Counted from the first letter of the stretch, positions 34,401-42,828 are shown. The stretch is DNA of 64,000 nucleotides from DSYU01 sp963827605 (GCA_963827605.1 CAWHBK010000003.1:744001-808000); one strand, 5' to 3'. Numbers and translations: made by a program. The notes: generated from the sequence alone by a model not told the origin.

Positions 34401-34443
34401 AGGGAGATTTTGTACGGCATTACTGTACAGGATCTCCCTTTTT
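34401..34443 (+). terminator. Intrinsic terminator after aconitase
   Basis: AGGGAGAT..TGTAC (34401-34415) pairs with GTACA..ATCTCCCT (34425-34439), with a small internal loop and a 9-base hairpin loop, followed by TTTTT. It separates the TCA genes from the TPR/CHAT operon. Confidence 0.8.
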
Positions 34444-34464
34444 ATTGTGAATTAAAACATTAAT

Positions 34465-34493
34465 TTGACTTTAATCATAAACATTCTTATATT
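34465..34493 (+). promoter_or_regulatory. Promoter of the TPR/CHAT operon
   Basis: TTGACT (34465-34470), a 17-base spacer and TATATT (34488-34493) lie in a very AT-rich stretch 52 bases upstream of the TPR gene. This gives the TPR/CHAT genes transcription independent of the upstream TCA genes. Confidence 0.65.
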
Positions 34494-34545
34494 TTTAATG
34501 GATTTTCTTTCTATGGGGATATGGGGGTGAAAAGGAGCATTTTAA

Positions 34546-35514
34546 ATGTCTGAGAGATCAGGGCTATCTGGTTATGAAGGCATGGATAGCAATGCTGATG
34601 CATTATCCATTTTAAACCATGACATTGAAGACCGACCGTATGAACCTGACCGCTATTGGGAGCGCGGCGATGTATATGTTCTGCTGCATCGTTTTCGGGA
34701 AGCAATTGCTGATTACGATCGGGCCATCCAGCTCAGTGCAAACAATTCCGAGATTTATGGAAGCCGCGGTAACGCATACGCAGCCATGGGAATGTACCAG
34801 GAGGCTCTCAATGACTTCACCCAGGCAATTAACCTGGACCCGAACAACGCTTTGCATTATCTAAACCGGGCAAATACGTATGCCGACCTGAATCAAGATC
34901 AAGAAGCTCTGGCCGATTACGCCAGTGCCTTAGATTTAGATGTGGATTATACCGAAGCATACTCCAACCGCGGCACTGTTTACAACGGTATGGGACAATT
35001 CCAGGATGCCCTTGCGGATTTCAACCACGCAATCCAACTTGAGCCAACCTATGCGAAGGCATACTTCAACCGTGGCCTGACTTATGGTCGAATGGGGCAG
35101 TATCCAGAGGCGCTGGAAGATTTTGACCAGGCCATGCGGCTGGGTTTCTCCGATACTGCCTTGACCTATGCCGTCCAGGGGAAAACGTACGCAAATATGA
35201 AGCAGTACGAACGGGCGATCGAAGCGCTCGACCATGCACTTGAACTCAAACCAGATGACGCGGGAACGTTGAACGACCGTGGATTCGCGAAAAATTCTCT
35301 GGGTCGGTACAGCCAGGCCCTGGTCGACCTGCAGAAAGCCATACAGCTTGAACCGGTAAATTCGACCATTAACCTCAACCTGGCAGTAGCTCTTCGCGGG
35401 CTGGGGCGACTTGATGAAGCGATCACCTACCTTACCAGGACCGTTCTGCTTGGCGACCCGCACGATGGACCAACTGCGCTGGCGATGATCGGCCAGATTG
35501 AGATGAAGCGATGA
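34546..35514 (+). CDS. TPR-repeat protein, partner of the CHAT protease
   Basis: This 322-residue protein is made almost entirely of about eight tandem TPR motifs (for example EIYGSRGNAYAAMGMYQEALNDFTQAINLDPNN and AYFNRGLTYGRMGQYPEALEDFDQAM). It has no signal peptide, membrane segment or enzymatic domain, so it is a protein-binding scaffold or sensor. A good GGAG ribosome site precedes ATG. Its stop overlaps the start of the CHAT gene (ATGA), so the two proteins are translated together and probably form a complex. In known TPR-CHAT pairs or fusions the TPR part controls access to the protease. Confidence 0.85.
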   Translation: MSERSGLSGYEGMDSNADALSILNHDIEDRPYEPDRYWERGDVYVLLHRFREAIADYDRAIQLSANNSEIYGSRGNAYAAMGMYQEALNDFTQAINLDPNNALHYLNRANTYADLNQDQEALADYASALDLDVDYTEAYSNRGTVYNGMGQFQDALADFNHAIQLEPTYAKAYFNRGLTYGRMGQYPEALEDFDQAMRLGFSDTALTYAVQGKTYANMKQYERAIEALDHALELKPDDAGTLNDRGFAKNSLGRYSQALVDLQKAIQLEPVNSTINLNLAVALRGLGRLDEAITYLTRTVLLGDPHDGPTALAMIGQIEMKR

Positions 35515-36659
35515 TCGATATCAAGGCTGATCTAGAATATTTTTGGATGATGCCAGATTTTCGTGGTGATCTTAAAAATCTGAAAATCCAGAACCAACCC
35601 GTGGCTTATGAACGCATCCAAGAAATGGTAGATGGCACAAGCCCCTCCGCTGCTTTTGTTGAGTTCTTTATCCTTCTAAACCAACTGGTCGTTTTTGTAC
35701 TGCGGGCAGGAGAAAAAGATCCGGTAGGGCTTCAACATCCAATATCCGATGAACAACTGATGCGCCTTTTGTCGCTGTATCACCGAGAAATCATCGAGTA
35801 TCCTATCCACGGTGATATTGGCATGCGCTGGCAAGAGCTGGCCAGTTTTCTTTTAGAAGGCGTATTTCCATATATTAAGGGAGCCGATCTGGTCTATCTG
35901 GTGCCGCATAATTCCCTGCGCTACCTGCCTTTCCACGCCATGGAAGTGGATGGCAACTACCTGATCGACTATTTTCCAATTGCATATGTTTCGGACATGA
36001 TTTTGTTGGATGAAGTCATCCGGCGGCGCGCGGCGAATGGGCCATTATACCCTGCCAAATCAGGCATCGATTTGCCACGCTTGCCAAGGAACGCGCTTGT
36101 CGTTGGAAACCCAACCCTGGATTTGCCCCAAACAGAAAATGAAGCGCTCCAGGTGGCAAAACGTTTCGCAACGCGCCCCCTGATCGGAAAAGAAGCGACC
36201 AAAGTCAGCATCCGCACACAGTTGAAAGAAAAGGATCTGATCCATCTTGCCTGTCACAGCTACCACAATCCCCTTTACCCCTTAGAATCAGGCCTGGTTC
36301 TCGCGGGAAAACGAGCGCTGATGGCCGGGGATATCATGTCGGCGAGCATCAGCGCTGACCTGATCACCCTGAGCGCCTGTGAATCAGCGCTGCTGTCGAT
36401 AAACGGTACTGGTTTGCCGACATCCTTTTTACGGGCGGGCGCCTCTTCGGTGCTGGGTACTTTATGGCTTGTAAATGATGAAACCGCCGGAGATATGGCA
36501 CTGGAATTTTACAATCAATGGCTCGGGGACAAAGAGGCCGGGATGACCCCGCAAATGAATAAGGCAGCCGCGCTGCGAGAAGCGATGCGTGGAATCCGGA
36601 AAGTAAAAAAACATCCCTATCATTGGGCCGCGTTTGCCCTGAACGGGATGGTCCTTTAA
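35511..36659 (+). CDS. CHAT-domain caspase-like protease
   Basis: The protein has 382 residues. The C-terminal ~250 residues form a CHAT peptidase: VYLVPHNSLRYLPFHAM, then the catalytic His (H249) in LIHLACHSYHNP and the catalytic Cys (C290) in LITLSACESALL, with the late FLRAGASSVLGTLWLVND and HPYHWAAFALNG. All are intact, so it should be active. The N-terminal ~115 residues are helical and unassigned. CHAT proteases belong to the caspase/separase clan and in bacteria act in defence or programmed death by cleaving a partner effector. The overlap with the TPR gene and the following unknown gene suggest a three-part system. Confidence 0.88.
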   Translation: MIDIKADLEYFWMMPDFRGDLKNLKIQNQPVAYERIQEMVDGTSPSAAFVEFFILLNQLVVFVLRAGEKDPVGLQHPISDEQLMRLLSLYHREIIEYPIHGDIGMRWQELASFLLEGVFPYIKGADLVYLVPHNSLRYLPFHAMEVDGNYLIDYFPIAYVSDMILLDEVIRRRAANGPLYPAKSGIDLPRLPRNALVVGNPTLDLPQTENEALQVAKRFATRPLIGKEATKVSIRTQLKEKDLIHLACHSYHNPLYPLESGLVLAGKRALMAGDIMSASISADLITLSACESALLSINGTGLPTSFLRAGASSVLGTLWLVNDETAGDMALEFYNQWLGDKEAGMTPQMNKAAALREAMRGIRKVKKHPYHWAAFALNGMVL

Positions 36660-36688
36660 GCCGGGATCATCCATAATCGTTTTCAAAA

Positions 36689-36724
36689 GTTGTACCCAAG
36701 AGGTTGTACCTGAGAGGTTGTACC
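36689..36724 (+). repeat. Three GTTGTACC repeats at exact 14-bp spacing
   Basis: GTTGTACC begins at 36689, 36703 and 36717. The second and third copies are each preceded by AGAG, which is also the Shine-Dalgarno (GAGAGG) of the following gene; the last copy ends just before its ATG at 36726. This makes a 14-bp tandem repeat of the translation start region. Confidence 0.7.
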
Positions 36725-36725
36725 A

Positions 36726-37472
36726 ATGTACGAGATTGTCGCTCCGACCGATATAAAGCAGCCTTTATATGAGGGCTTATTAGAAGCAGTTGAGCCAATG
36801 CCAGACGGCGTGACTCGTGCTGACCAACCGACGATCCGCCGCGCACCGGCCGGTCTGGTGATTTCCCTTGGACACCCACAATATTGGAACCTGGCCCAAC
36901 TCGCCAGGGAAAAAGGAGAGAGCCTACCACCTGAATTGATCCTCCAACTACGCGATGCCGATTTCTATCTGCTTGAGCTGGCATGCTCCTTTCTACCAGA
37001 GCGAAACGCACGGGTTACCTGGGCGCGTTTAAACGCTTATCTGCAGCCCAGGACAGGCAGCGAAAATCCGGTTGCTTTTGATATCTTCCCGCGGAATATT
37101 GATAACGAGACCGAATCCGAGTGGAAGGTGAATATTTCCCCCAGTCTGAAATTCTCGGCATTGCAAGGCGCCCAGGTGGAAGGCAAGCTTGGCGAAATTG
37201 TAACCTCCATCCGATTTCAGAAAATCGAACCGCTGATTGTAGGGTTTGGACTATTTCAGCCAAAGTGCGGTTGGGATTTCGAAAGCCAAAGAAACAAGCC
37301 TTTGCTTGGCATTAAATCGGGCTATCTAATCGTGAAAAAGCCCAAAAGCGCGCAGTCTGTGCGTTTGATTCTTGATATGAACGCCGAGGTAATCACCGAC
37401 CTTGGCCGGCTGAGTGGAAAAATCAACGAAAATGATAAAGCGCACCTGTCCGTTGATGTATGTTCGGACTAG
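36726..37472 (+). CDS. Unknown protein in the TPR/CHAT operon
   Basis: I do not recognise this 248-residue protein. Residues 1-100 are mixed alpha/beta with a helix-rich stretch (ILQLRDADFYLLELACSF). After a polar segment, the C-terminal ~110 residues look beta-rich (WKVNISPSLKFSALQGAQVEG, IGSYLIV-type strands, SVRLILDMNAEVI). There are no membrane helices, signal peptide or obvious catalytic motif. It follows the CHAT gene by 66 bases with no terminator between them, so it is probably in the same operon and is the best candidate for the effector, substrate or sensor of the CHAT protease. That role is inferred from position only. Confidence 0.6.
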   Translation: MYEIVAPTDIKQPLYEGLLEAVEPMPDGVTRADQPTIRRAPAGLVISLGHPQYWNLAQLAREKGESLPPELILQLRDADFYLLELACSFLPERNARVTWARLNAYLQPRTGSENPVAFDIFPRNIDNETESEWKVNISPSLKFSALQGAQVEGKLGEIVTSIRFQKIEPLIVGFGLFQPKCGWDFESQRNKPLLGIKSGYLIVKKPKSAQSVRLILDMNAEVITDLGRLSGKINENDKAHLSVDVCSD

Positions 37473-37636
37473 AAAAAATTGGTTGATAAATTAACATCTG
37501 TATCCCATTAATAAAAAATATGCTCCGTCCAGAAAACAGCAGGGGATAAAGGTTTTGAAAAATAAAGGGAACTTTTTTTGATAAACTTCGTCCTAACCCT
37601 GTACGAGAAAATATCGACAAGGATTGGAGATTGAAG

Positions 37637-38098
37637 ATGCGTAAAACATTTCTCGCACCGCTGACCGGTGCATTGGCCGTGGTAATGATCGTTTTTCTGG
37701 CTGGCTGCGCCCAGTCCGCGCAAGGGGTCGGCGCTGCCGACCCACAGAAGCTGTTGATCCCGCGCTGGTTCCTTAGAGAGCTGACCCTGAACGGGCAAAA
37801 GGTGGATCTCCCCGCTGACCAACAGAAGATCACGATCCAGTTTAAAGAGGATGGTACGGTGAACGGCAGCGGCGGCTGCAACAGTTTTGGCGCAGATTAC
37901 AAAGCCGGTAAAGATGGCAAGTTCAGCTTTAGCCCGATCACATCAACATTGATGGCCTGCCAGGAAGGCGGACAGCTGGAGAGCGCTTATTTTGAAGCGC
38001 TGGTAAAAGTGCAGCAGTTCAAGACGGAAGCAGGCAAGCTGACGCTCTCATCCGTGGATGGGAAGACAGTAATGGTCTTCAGCATGCCGCCCAAATAA
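37637..38098 (+). CDS. META-domain (HslJ-like) lipoprotein
   Basis: The 153-residue product has a signal peptide ending in the lipobox LAGCAQS, then a META/HslJ domain with the typical LRELTLNGQKVDLP, ITIQFKEDGTVNGSGGCNSFGADY and LMACQEGGQLESAYFEAL. The two conserved Cys residues (in GGCNSF and MACQEG) are present. HslJ-like proteins are envelope proteins linked to heat or antibiotic stress. I start at the ATG (37637) with GGAG upstream, rather than at the TTG two codons earlier. It has its own terminator. Confidence 0.85.
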   Translation: MRKTFLAPLTGALAVVMIVFLAGCAQSAQGVGAADPQKLLIPRWFLRELTLNGQKVDLPADQQKITIQFKEDGTVNGSGGCNSFGADYKAGKDGKFSFSPITSTLMACQEGGQLESAYFEALVKVQQFKTEAGKLTLSSVDGKTVMVFSMPPK

Positions 38099-38107
38099 TT
38101 CAAATCG

Positions 38108-38138
38108 AACCCGGCGCTGGATTGACCAGCGCCGGGTT
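38108..38138 (+). terminator. Intrinsic terminator after the META lipoprotein
   Basis: A perfect 13-bp stem (AACCCGGCGCTGG with its complement at 38126-38138) has an ATTGA loop and is followed by CAAATTTT. Confidence 0.85.
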
Positions 38139-38172
38139 CAAATTTTAAGCTTAAAATATTAGAAAATTCGTT

Positions 38173-38215
38173 TTATAACCCGTTTGCCACCCAGTAAACG
38201 GGTTATAATTTTTTT
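38173..38215 (+). promoter_or_regulatory. Hairpin containing TATAAT and a T-run directly before recD2
   Basis: TTATAACCCGTTT (38173-38185) and its complement (38196-38208) form a perfect 13-bp stem with a 10-base loop, followed by a run of seven T up to the ATG at 38216. The right arm contains TATAAT (38204-38209), so the same DNA could be a promoter giving a leaderless recD2 message or, if transcription comes from upstream, an intrinsic terminator. No Shine-Dalgarno exists for recD2. Confidence 0.55.
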
Positions 38216-40456
38216 ATGGTCACGGTTTCCGGAAGCGTCGAGGATGTCATATTCTATAACCCCGAGAACGGCTATTCCGTCCTGGCAATCAACTGCCAGG
38301 ACGATATGGTTACCGTGGTGGGCACCTTCCCGGAAATGGCGGTCGGCGAGGAGGTGGAGGTTAGTGGGGAATTAATCCACCATGCCCGTTTTGGCGAACA
38401 GCTCAAGGCAGTATCTTTCCGCCGCATCATGCCGGTGGATGTGTTGGGAATCGAACGCTACCTGGCTTCGGGGCTGATCAAAGGTATTGGCTCGCACTTT
38501 GCCGGCGTGATCGTACGCAAATTTGGCACCCAGACGCTGGAGATCATCGATAAACAGCCCGCGCGGCTGCTGGAAGTGCCCGGCATCGGCGAGCATAAGG
38601 TGCAGTTGATCGCGACCTCCTGGCGCGAACAGAAGAACGTCTATGAGGTGATGACCTTCCTGCAGTCAATCGAGGTGACCACCAACCTGGCGATTAAGAT
38701 TTGCAAACGGTACGGCGCGCGGGCTGTGGAAATGGTACGCAGCGATCCCTTCCAGCTGGCACGCGATATCCAGGGCATCGGGTTTGTCACCGCCGACCGC
38801 ATCGCCAAGTCGCTCAACCTGCCCCCGGACCATCCTTCGCGCATCCTGGCCGGGCTGGTCTACCGCCTGCGCGAGATGGTCGCTGACGGCCATGTGTACA
38901 CTCCCCGCCCCATCCTGGAGCAAAAGGCCACCGAGCTGCTCAACCTGCCCATCCAGCAGGTTTCCAAAGCCATCGACCGCGCAGCGGAGGAAGGCAAGCA
39001 GCAGATCGATCCAGCCGCGATCATTGTAGAGCCGGCTCCCCTGGATCCGTTACCGGAAACGGGCGAGAATGTGCCCTATGACCCGCTGCGCGGCGCCCAG
39101 CGCATCTACCTGCTGCCCTATTACGCCAGCGAGGTGGGCGTTGCCGAGCGCATCCACTGGCTGATCGAACGCGGCGAGCGCCGCTCGCGCATTTCCGGGA
39201 GCACACTGCTGCTGCCTTCGCTGATTGCCGACGAGGATATCACCGCGCAGCAGAAGCAGGCAGTAGAAAACGCGCTGCGCTACCCGGTGAGCGTGATGAC
39301 CGGCGGGCCGGGCACGGGCAAGAGCTACACCGTGTCCACGCTGATCACCGCTCTGGAGGCGATGGGCAAAAAGTACGCGCTGGCCGCGCCAACGGGACGG
39401 GCCGCTAAACGCCTGGGCGAGTCGACCAACCGCAAGGCCTCCACCATCCACCGGCTGCTGTCATTCGCGCCAAACCAGGACGATGATGACGAATTAATGG
39501 TATTTGACGAGCCGGAGGAACTGGACTTCGACCTGGTGGTCGTGGATGAAGCATCCATGCTCGACCTGCCGCTGGCATACCGGCTGCTAAAGACCATCCC
39601 GGGCGGTTGCCACCTGCTGCTGGTGGGTGATGTGGACCAGCTGCCTTCGGTGGGGGCAGGCAACTTCCTGCGAGACGTAATCGACAGCGAAATTGTCCCA
39701 GTCGTGCGGCTGACGGAGATCTTCCGACAGGCGGCCAGCTCGCGCATCGTGGCCAATGCGCACCGCATCAACGAGGGCGAAATGCCGGTGCTGAGTAACG
39801 CCGCGGAGGGGGATTTCTTCTTCGTGAACGTGGAGCTGGGCAGCGACGCCGCTGAACAAGTGCGGACGCTGGTCACAGAACGCATCCCCAAGAAATTCGG
39901 GCTGCGGCCAGAAGAGATCCAGGTGCTTTCGCCAATGTACCGCGGCGACGCGGGGGTAAAAGGACTAAATACACTGCTGCAAGATACCCTCAACCCCGCC
40001 CAGCGCCGGAAAAAGGAGCGCTCGCTGGCCGGCACGCGCTTCCGTGAGGGCGACCGGGTGATGCAGATCAAAAACGAGTACGATAAAGAGGTGTTCAACG
40101 GCGACATTGGCCGGCTGGTGGAGATTGATGAGGAAGAGGCTACCCTGCTGGTGGAGATCGATGGTCGCGGGATCACTTACGAGTTCAGTGAGGCAGAGCA
40201 GCTGGTGCTGGCCTATGCATCGACCATCCACAAGAGCCAGGGCTCGGAATACCCATGCGTGGTGGTGGTGATGCTCGGCGAGCACCACGTGATGCTCGCG
40301 CGCAACTTGCTTTACACCGGCATCACGCGCGCGCAGCAGTTATGCGTGTTAATTTCCAACCGGAAAGCCATCGCGGCGGCGGTGAGTAACAACCGCGTGG
40401 CGCGGAGATTCTCAGCGCTGAAAGAACGGTTGAAACAGGGAGAAATCCAGTTTTAA
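38216..40456 (+). CDS. recD2: RecD2-type ATP-dependent DNA helicase
   Basis: In this 746-residue protein an N-terminal OB-like region (VTVSGSVEDVIFYNPENGYSVLAI) and helix-hairpin-helix repeats (LLEVPGIGEHKVQLIATSW and FQLARDIQGIGFVTADRIA) precede the superfamily 1B helicase core. The core has Walker A GGPGTGKSYT near residue 363, motif II VVDEASMLDL, motif III LVGDVDQLPSVGAG, motif IV FRQAASSRIV, and UvrD_C_2 AYASTIHKSQGSEYPCVVV. It is a 5'-3' DNA helicase in recombination and repair, not part of a RecBCD complex, since recB and recC are absent nearby. The length is normal. Confidence 0.93.
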   Translation: MVTVSGSVEDVIFYNPENGYSVLAINCQDDMVTVVGTFPEMAVGEEVEVSGELIHHARFGEQLKAVSFRRIMPVDVLGIERYLASGLIKGIGSHFAGVIVRKFGTQTLEIIDKQPARLLEVPGIGEHKVQLIATSWREQKNVYEVMTFLQSIEVTTNLAIKICKRYGARAVEMVRSDPFQLARDIQGIGFVTADRIAKSLNLPPDHPSRILAGLVYRLREMVADGHVYTPRPILEQKATELLNLPIQQVSKAIDRAAEEGKQQIDPAAIIVEPAPLDPLPETGENVPYDPLRGAQRIYLLPYYASEVGVAERIHWLIERGERRSRISGSTLLLPSLIADEDITAQQKQAVENALRYPVSVMTGGPGTGKSYTVSTLITALEAMGKKYALAAPTGRAAKRLGESTNRKASTIHRLLSFAPNQDDDDELMVFDEPEELDFDLVVVDEASMLDLPLAYRLLKTIPGGCHLLLVGDVDQLPSVGAGNFLRDVIDSEIVPVVRLTEIFRQAASSRIVANAHRINEGEMPVLSNAAEGDFFFVNVELGSDAAEQVRTLVTERIPKKFGLRPEEIQVLSPMYRGDAGVKGLNTLLQDTLNPAQRRKKERSLAGTRFREGDRVMQIKNEYDKEVFNGDIGRLVEIDEEEATLLVEIDGRGITYEFSEAEQLVLAYASTIHKSQGSEYPCVVVVMLGEHHVMLARNLLYTGITRAQQLCVLISNRKAIAAAVSNNRVARRFSALKERLKQGEIQF

Positions 40457-40533
40457 AAAGAAGACCTGATGGGTTTCGGAAGCCCTTGGGTCATTGACGA
40501 ATACGGGGTTATCTGAGAAGAATCGGAGGGTGG

Positions 40534-41187
40534 ATGTCATCGCAGCAGGAATTGTATTTGATCGCGGATGAGCTGCGGGCGATTGCCGCGCAGGGACTGC
40601 GCTTTACGGATGGGGGGTATGACCGGGAGCGCTATGAGAAGATCATGAAAGCCAGCGCGCGGTTGGTGGGGGTGCTGGAGGACCAGCCGGCGGATGAAAT
40701 TTTCACCCATTTCCGCGATAACCTGTATCACATCAGCCCGGTGCTGTGCGTAGAGTCGGTGGTGATGCGCGCAGGCAAAATCCTGCTCATCCAGCGCCAG
40801 GACGATACGTTATGGGCGCTTCCGGGCGGTCTGGCCGAGGTGGGTGAAACGCCCGCGCAGGCGGCGCAGCGCGAGCTGTGGGAAGAAGCCGGCGTCCACG
40901 GAAATATCACCCGCCTGCTTGCGCTGTTCGACACCCGGTTCTGGAAAACCCGGTCGAAGATGCACTTAGTAACTGCCGTGTTCCAGCTGGAAACGGAGGA
41001 AATGCCCGCACTGCATACGGATGGGGACGCGCAAGTTGATGGGCTTTCACCATTTCAGGAAACCCTGGCAGTAGACTTCTTCGCGGAGCAAAACCTGCCG
41101 CCGCTTTCACAGGGTCATCACTTACGGGTACCCTGGGTGTTTAAAATGCTGCGGGGAGAGATCCCTATCCCATTTTTCGACCGGTAA
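40534..41187 (+). CDS. NUDIX hydrolase with N-terminal NUDIX_4-like domain
   Basis: In this 217-residue protein an N-terminal helical region (residues 1-60, ELYLIADELRAIAAQGLRF) precedes the NUDIX fold. The complete Nudix box is GGLAEVGETPAQAAQRELWEEAGV. This two-domain form is common in Firmicutes and Chloroflexota, where relatives hydrolyse ADP-ribose or related nucleotide-sugars; the substrate here is uncertain. It has a good GGAGG ribosome site, lies 77 bases after recD2 and ends 14 bases before the membrane protein. Confidence 0.88.
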   Translation: MSSQQELYLIADELRAIAAQGLRFTDGGYDRERYEKIMKASARLVGVLEDQPADEIFTHFRDNLYHISPVLCVESVVMRAGKILLIQRQDDTLWALPGGLAEVGETPAQAAQRELWEEAGVHGNITRLLALFDTRFWKTRSKMHLVTAVFQLETEEMPALHTDGDAQVDGLSPFQETLAVDFFAEQNLPPLSQGHHLRVPWVFKMLRGEIPIPFFDR

Positions 41188-41201
41188 ATCAGGAGCCTCA
41201 C

Positions 41202-41960
41202 ATGGAAATCCGCACTGCACAACAAGAAGTCCGCACTGTTTTTATCAACGGCTCCGTCGGTCAGGCCGTTTCCGGGCTGATCTGGCTTATCTCCACCGCG
41301 CTCAGTACCTGGGTCAGTGTGTATTATGGAATGCTCGCTCTCGTTTTGGGCGGGGTCGCCATCTTCCCGCTCACCCAGCTGGCGCTCAAACTGCTGGGCC
41401 GACGGGCTACGCTCAGCCGCGAAAACCCCTTCAATCTGCTCGCTATGCAGGTGGCATTTATTGTCCCATTGCTGATCCCCGTGATCTGGGCAGCCTCGCG
41501 CGGCAACATAAACTGGTTCTACCCGGCCTTTATGGTCGTGGTTGGCGCGCATTACCTGCCCTTTATGACGCTGTACGGCATGTGGCAGTACGCTATTCTG
41601 GCGGCAGTGTTAATCGGCGGGGGGGTGGCATTCATAATGCTTCTGCCCGGCGCTTTCACCGCCGGCGGCTGGCTGACCGGCGCCGCGCTGATCGTATTCG
41701 CAATATTCGCCTGGCAAGATGCATTTGCACAAGAAATAAGGAAAAGTAACCAGGACAGGTTGATTTCCCGGTTACAACCGGATGAATCTTGGCATTATTT
41801 TTTCCCCGATCTCCTGTGCAGCTACTTTAGAAATACTAAAATCAGAACCAGGAAACAGGCCAACCCAGCAGCTAATGTAAGTACCACGTTTCGGGTACGC
41901 CAGGCAACCAATATGGCGACAATACCCGCAATGATCTGCGGGTTGTTCCACGAAATATGA
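41202..41960 (+). CDS. Membrane protein (DUF7010-like), with dubious C-terminal extension
   Basis: The first ~180 residues form about five to six membrane helices (FINGSVGQAVSGLIWLISTALS, MLALVLGGVAIFPLTQLAL, VAFIVPLLIPVIWAA, YAILAAVLIGGGVAFIMLL, LTGAALIVFAIFAW) and a His/Tyr-rich GAHYLPFMTLYGMW loop, as in DUF7010. From about codon 185 onward the sequence is polar and unlike the family and runs antisense over the end of azlD (41822-41960). The natural end is probably near 41750, and a mutation or frameshift may have read through it. The function is unknown. Confidence 0.55.
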   Translation: MEIRTAQQEVRTVFINGSVGQAVSGLIWLISTALSTWVSVYYGMLALVLGGVAIFPLTQLALKLLGRRATLSRENPFNLLAMQVAFIVPLLIPVIWAASRGNINWFYPAFMVVVGAHYLPFMTLYGMWQYAILAAVLIGGGVAFIMLLPGAFTAGGWLTGAALIVFAIFAWQDAFAQEIRKSNQDRLISRLQPDESWHYFFPDLLCSYFRNTKIRTRKQANPAANVSTTFRVRQATNMATIPAMICGLFHEI

Positions 41961-42142
41961 ATTGCCCCGTTCCAATTTGCCAGTTCTGGCACAATGATGG
42001 CAGAAAGTACCGCGGGCGGTACATAACGTAAGCCACGAGAGAACCAATCGGGTATTTTCAAGCGCTCCAGGGCGAGAATGAACGATAAACGGATCGAATA
42101 CGTAATAACCCCTGCCGCTACAATTATCCACCAAAGTTTCAT
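41822..42142 (-). CDS. azlD: AzlD, branched-chain amino-acid exporter subunit
   Basis: This 106-residue protein has four membrane helices, with the family wording ITYSIRLSFIL at the start, RGLRYVPPAVLSAIIVPEL in the middle and a hydrophobic end. AzlD partners AzlC to export branched-chain amino acids or analogues such as 4-azaleucine. It starts four bases before the azlC stop (ATGA overlap), so synthesis is coupled. Confidence 0.88.
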   Translation of the reverse strand: MKLWWIIVAAGVITYSIRLSFILALERLKIPDWFSRGLRYVPPAVLSAIIVPELANWNGAIHISWNNPQIIAGIVAILVAWRTRNVVLTLAAGLACFLVLILVFLK

Positions 42143-42828
42143 GCTCGTTTTTTCTCCAATAAGAGCCCCACAGCAATACCGCAGAAGGCAGCTAACAGTA
42201 AGCCGGTTTTATAAGGAAAACCTACCGACAACAACCCGACTATTCCGGCAGTGATCGCTGCTGCAACGGATGGTCGATCTTTCAACCCTGGAACTACCAG
42301 GGCGATAAAGGTTAATGGAAGAGCAAACCCAATCGGCCAGTTTTCACCAATGCCACCACCAACGAGGATTCCGGCCAGGGTGCTTAGCTGCCACGCACTC
42401 CATAATGTAATTCCGGCTCCAAGGAAGTACCAATGTCCTGTTTTAGAGACCCCGTTTTTATCATAGTTCGTGATCGCAACTACATATGCCTCATCGGTAA
42501 GAAAATATGCAAGTAGATATTTCCAAAAGGGTTTCAAGTGGGCAATATGCGGTGCGACGGACGCACTATACAGCGCATGCCGGATATTTACGACAAACAC
42601 AACCATTAGAATCACTGCTATTGAAGCGCCTGCCCCAAACAACTGAACGGCAATAAACTGGGCTGACCCCGCAAAAATTATGGATGAAGTGGATTGTGCT
42701 GCAAATGGAGACAGCCCATTATGAACAGCAAGAGCGCCGAAAATCATCCCAAATGGAACGACGCCCAACAAAATGGGTAATTCGTCTCGGATGCCACGAA
42801 TGAACTCGATAATTCGAGAATCTTTCAT
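42139..42828 (-). CDS. azlC: AzlC, branched-chain amino-acid exporter subunit
   Basis: This 229-residue protein has six to seven helices and AzlC features: GIRDELPILLGVVPFGMIFGALA, IIFAGSAQFIAVQLFGAGAS, NIRHALYSASVAPHI and DEAYVVAI. It forms a two-gene operon with azlD. The pair has a lower GC content than nearby genes and no adjacent Lrp-type regulator, which could mean separate acquisition. Confidence 0.92.
   Translation of the reverse strand: MKDSRIIEFIRGIRDELPILLGVVPFGMIFGALAVHNGLSPFAAQSTSSIIFAGSAQFIAVQLFGAGASIAVILMVVFVVNIRHALYSASVAPHIAHLKPFWKYLLAYFLTDEAYVVAITNYDKNGVSKTGHWYFLGAGITLWSAWQLSTLAGILVGGGIGENWPIGFALPLTFIALVVPGLKDRPSVAAAITAGIVGLLSVGFPYKTGLLLAAFCGIAVGLLLEKKRA

Noticed and set aside
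36689..36724. CRISPR-like array
   Set aside because: The units are 14 bp with 6-bp gaps and no spacers; it is a short tandem repeat. No CRISPR array or cas gene was seen anywhere.
36726..37472. Bacterial gasdermin as the identity of the CHAT-operon third gene
   Set aside because: Length and protease context are suggestive, but I see no N-terminal lipidation Cys, no gasdermin-like strand pattern and no membrane-insertion segments. Kept as unknown.
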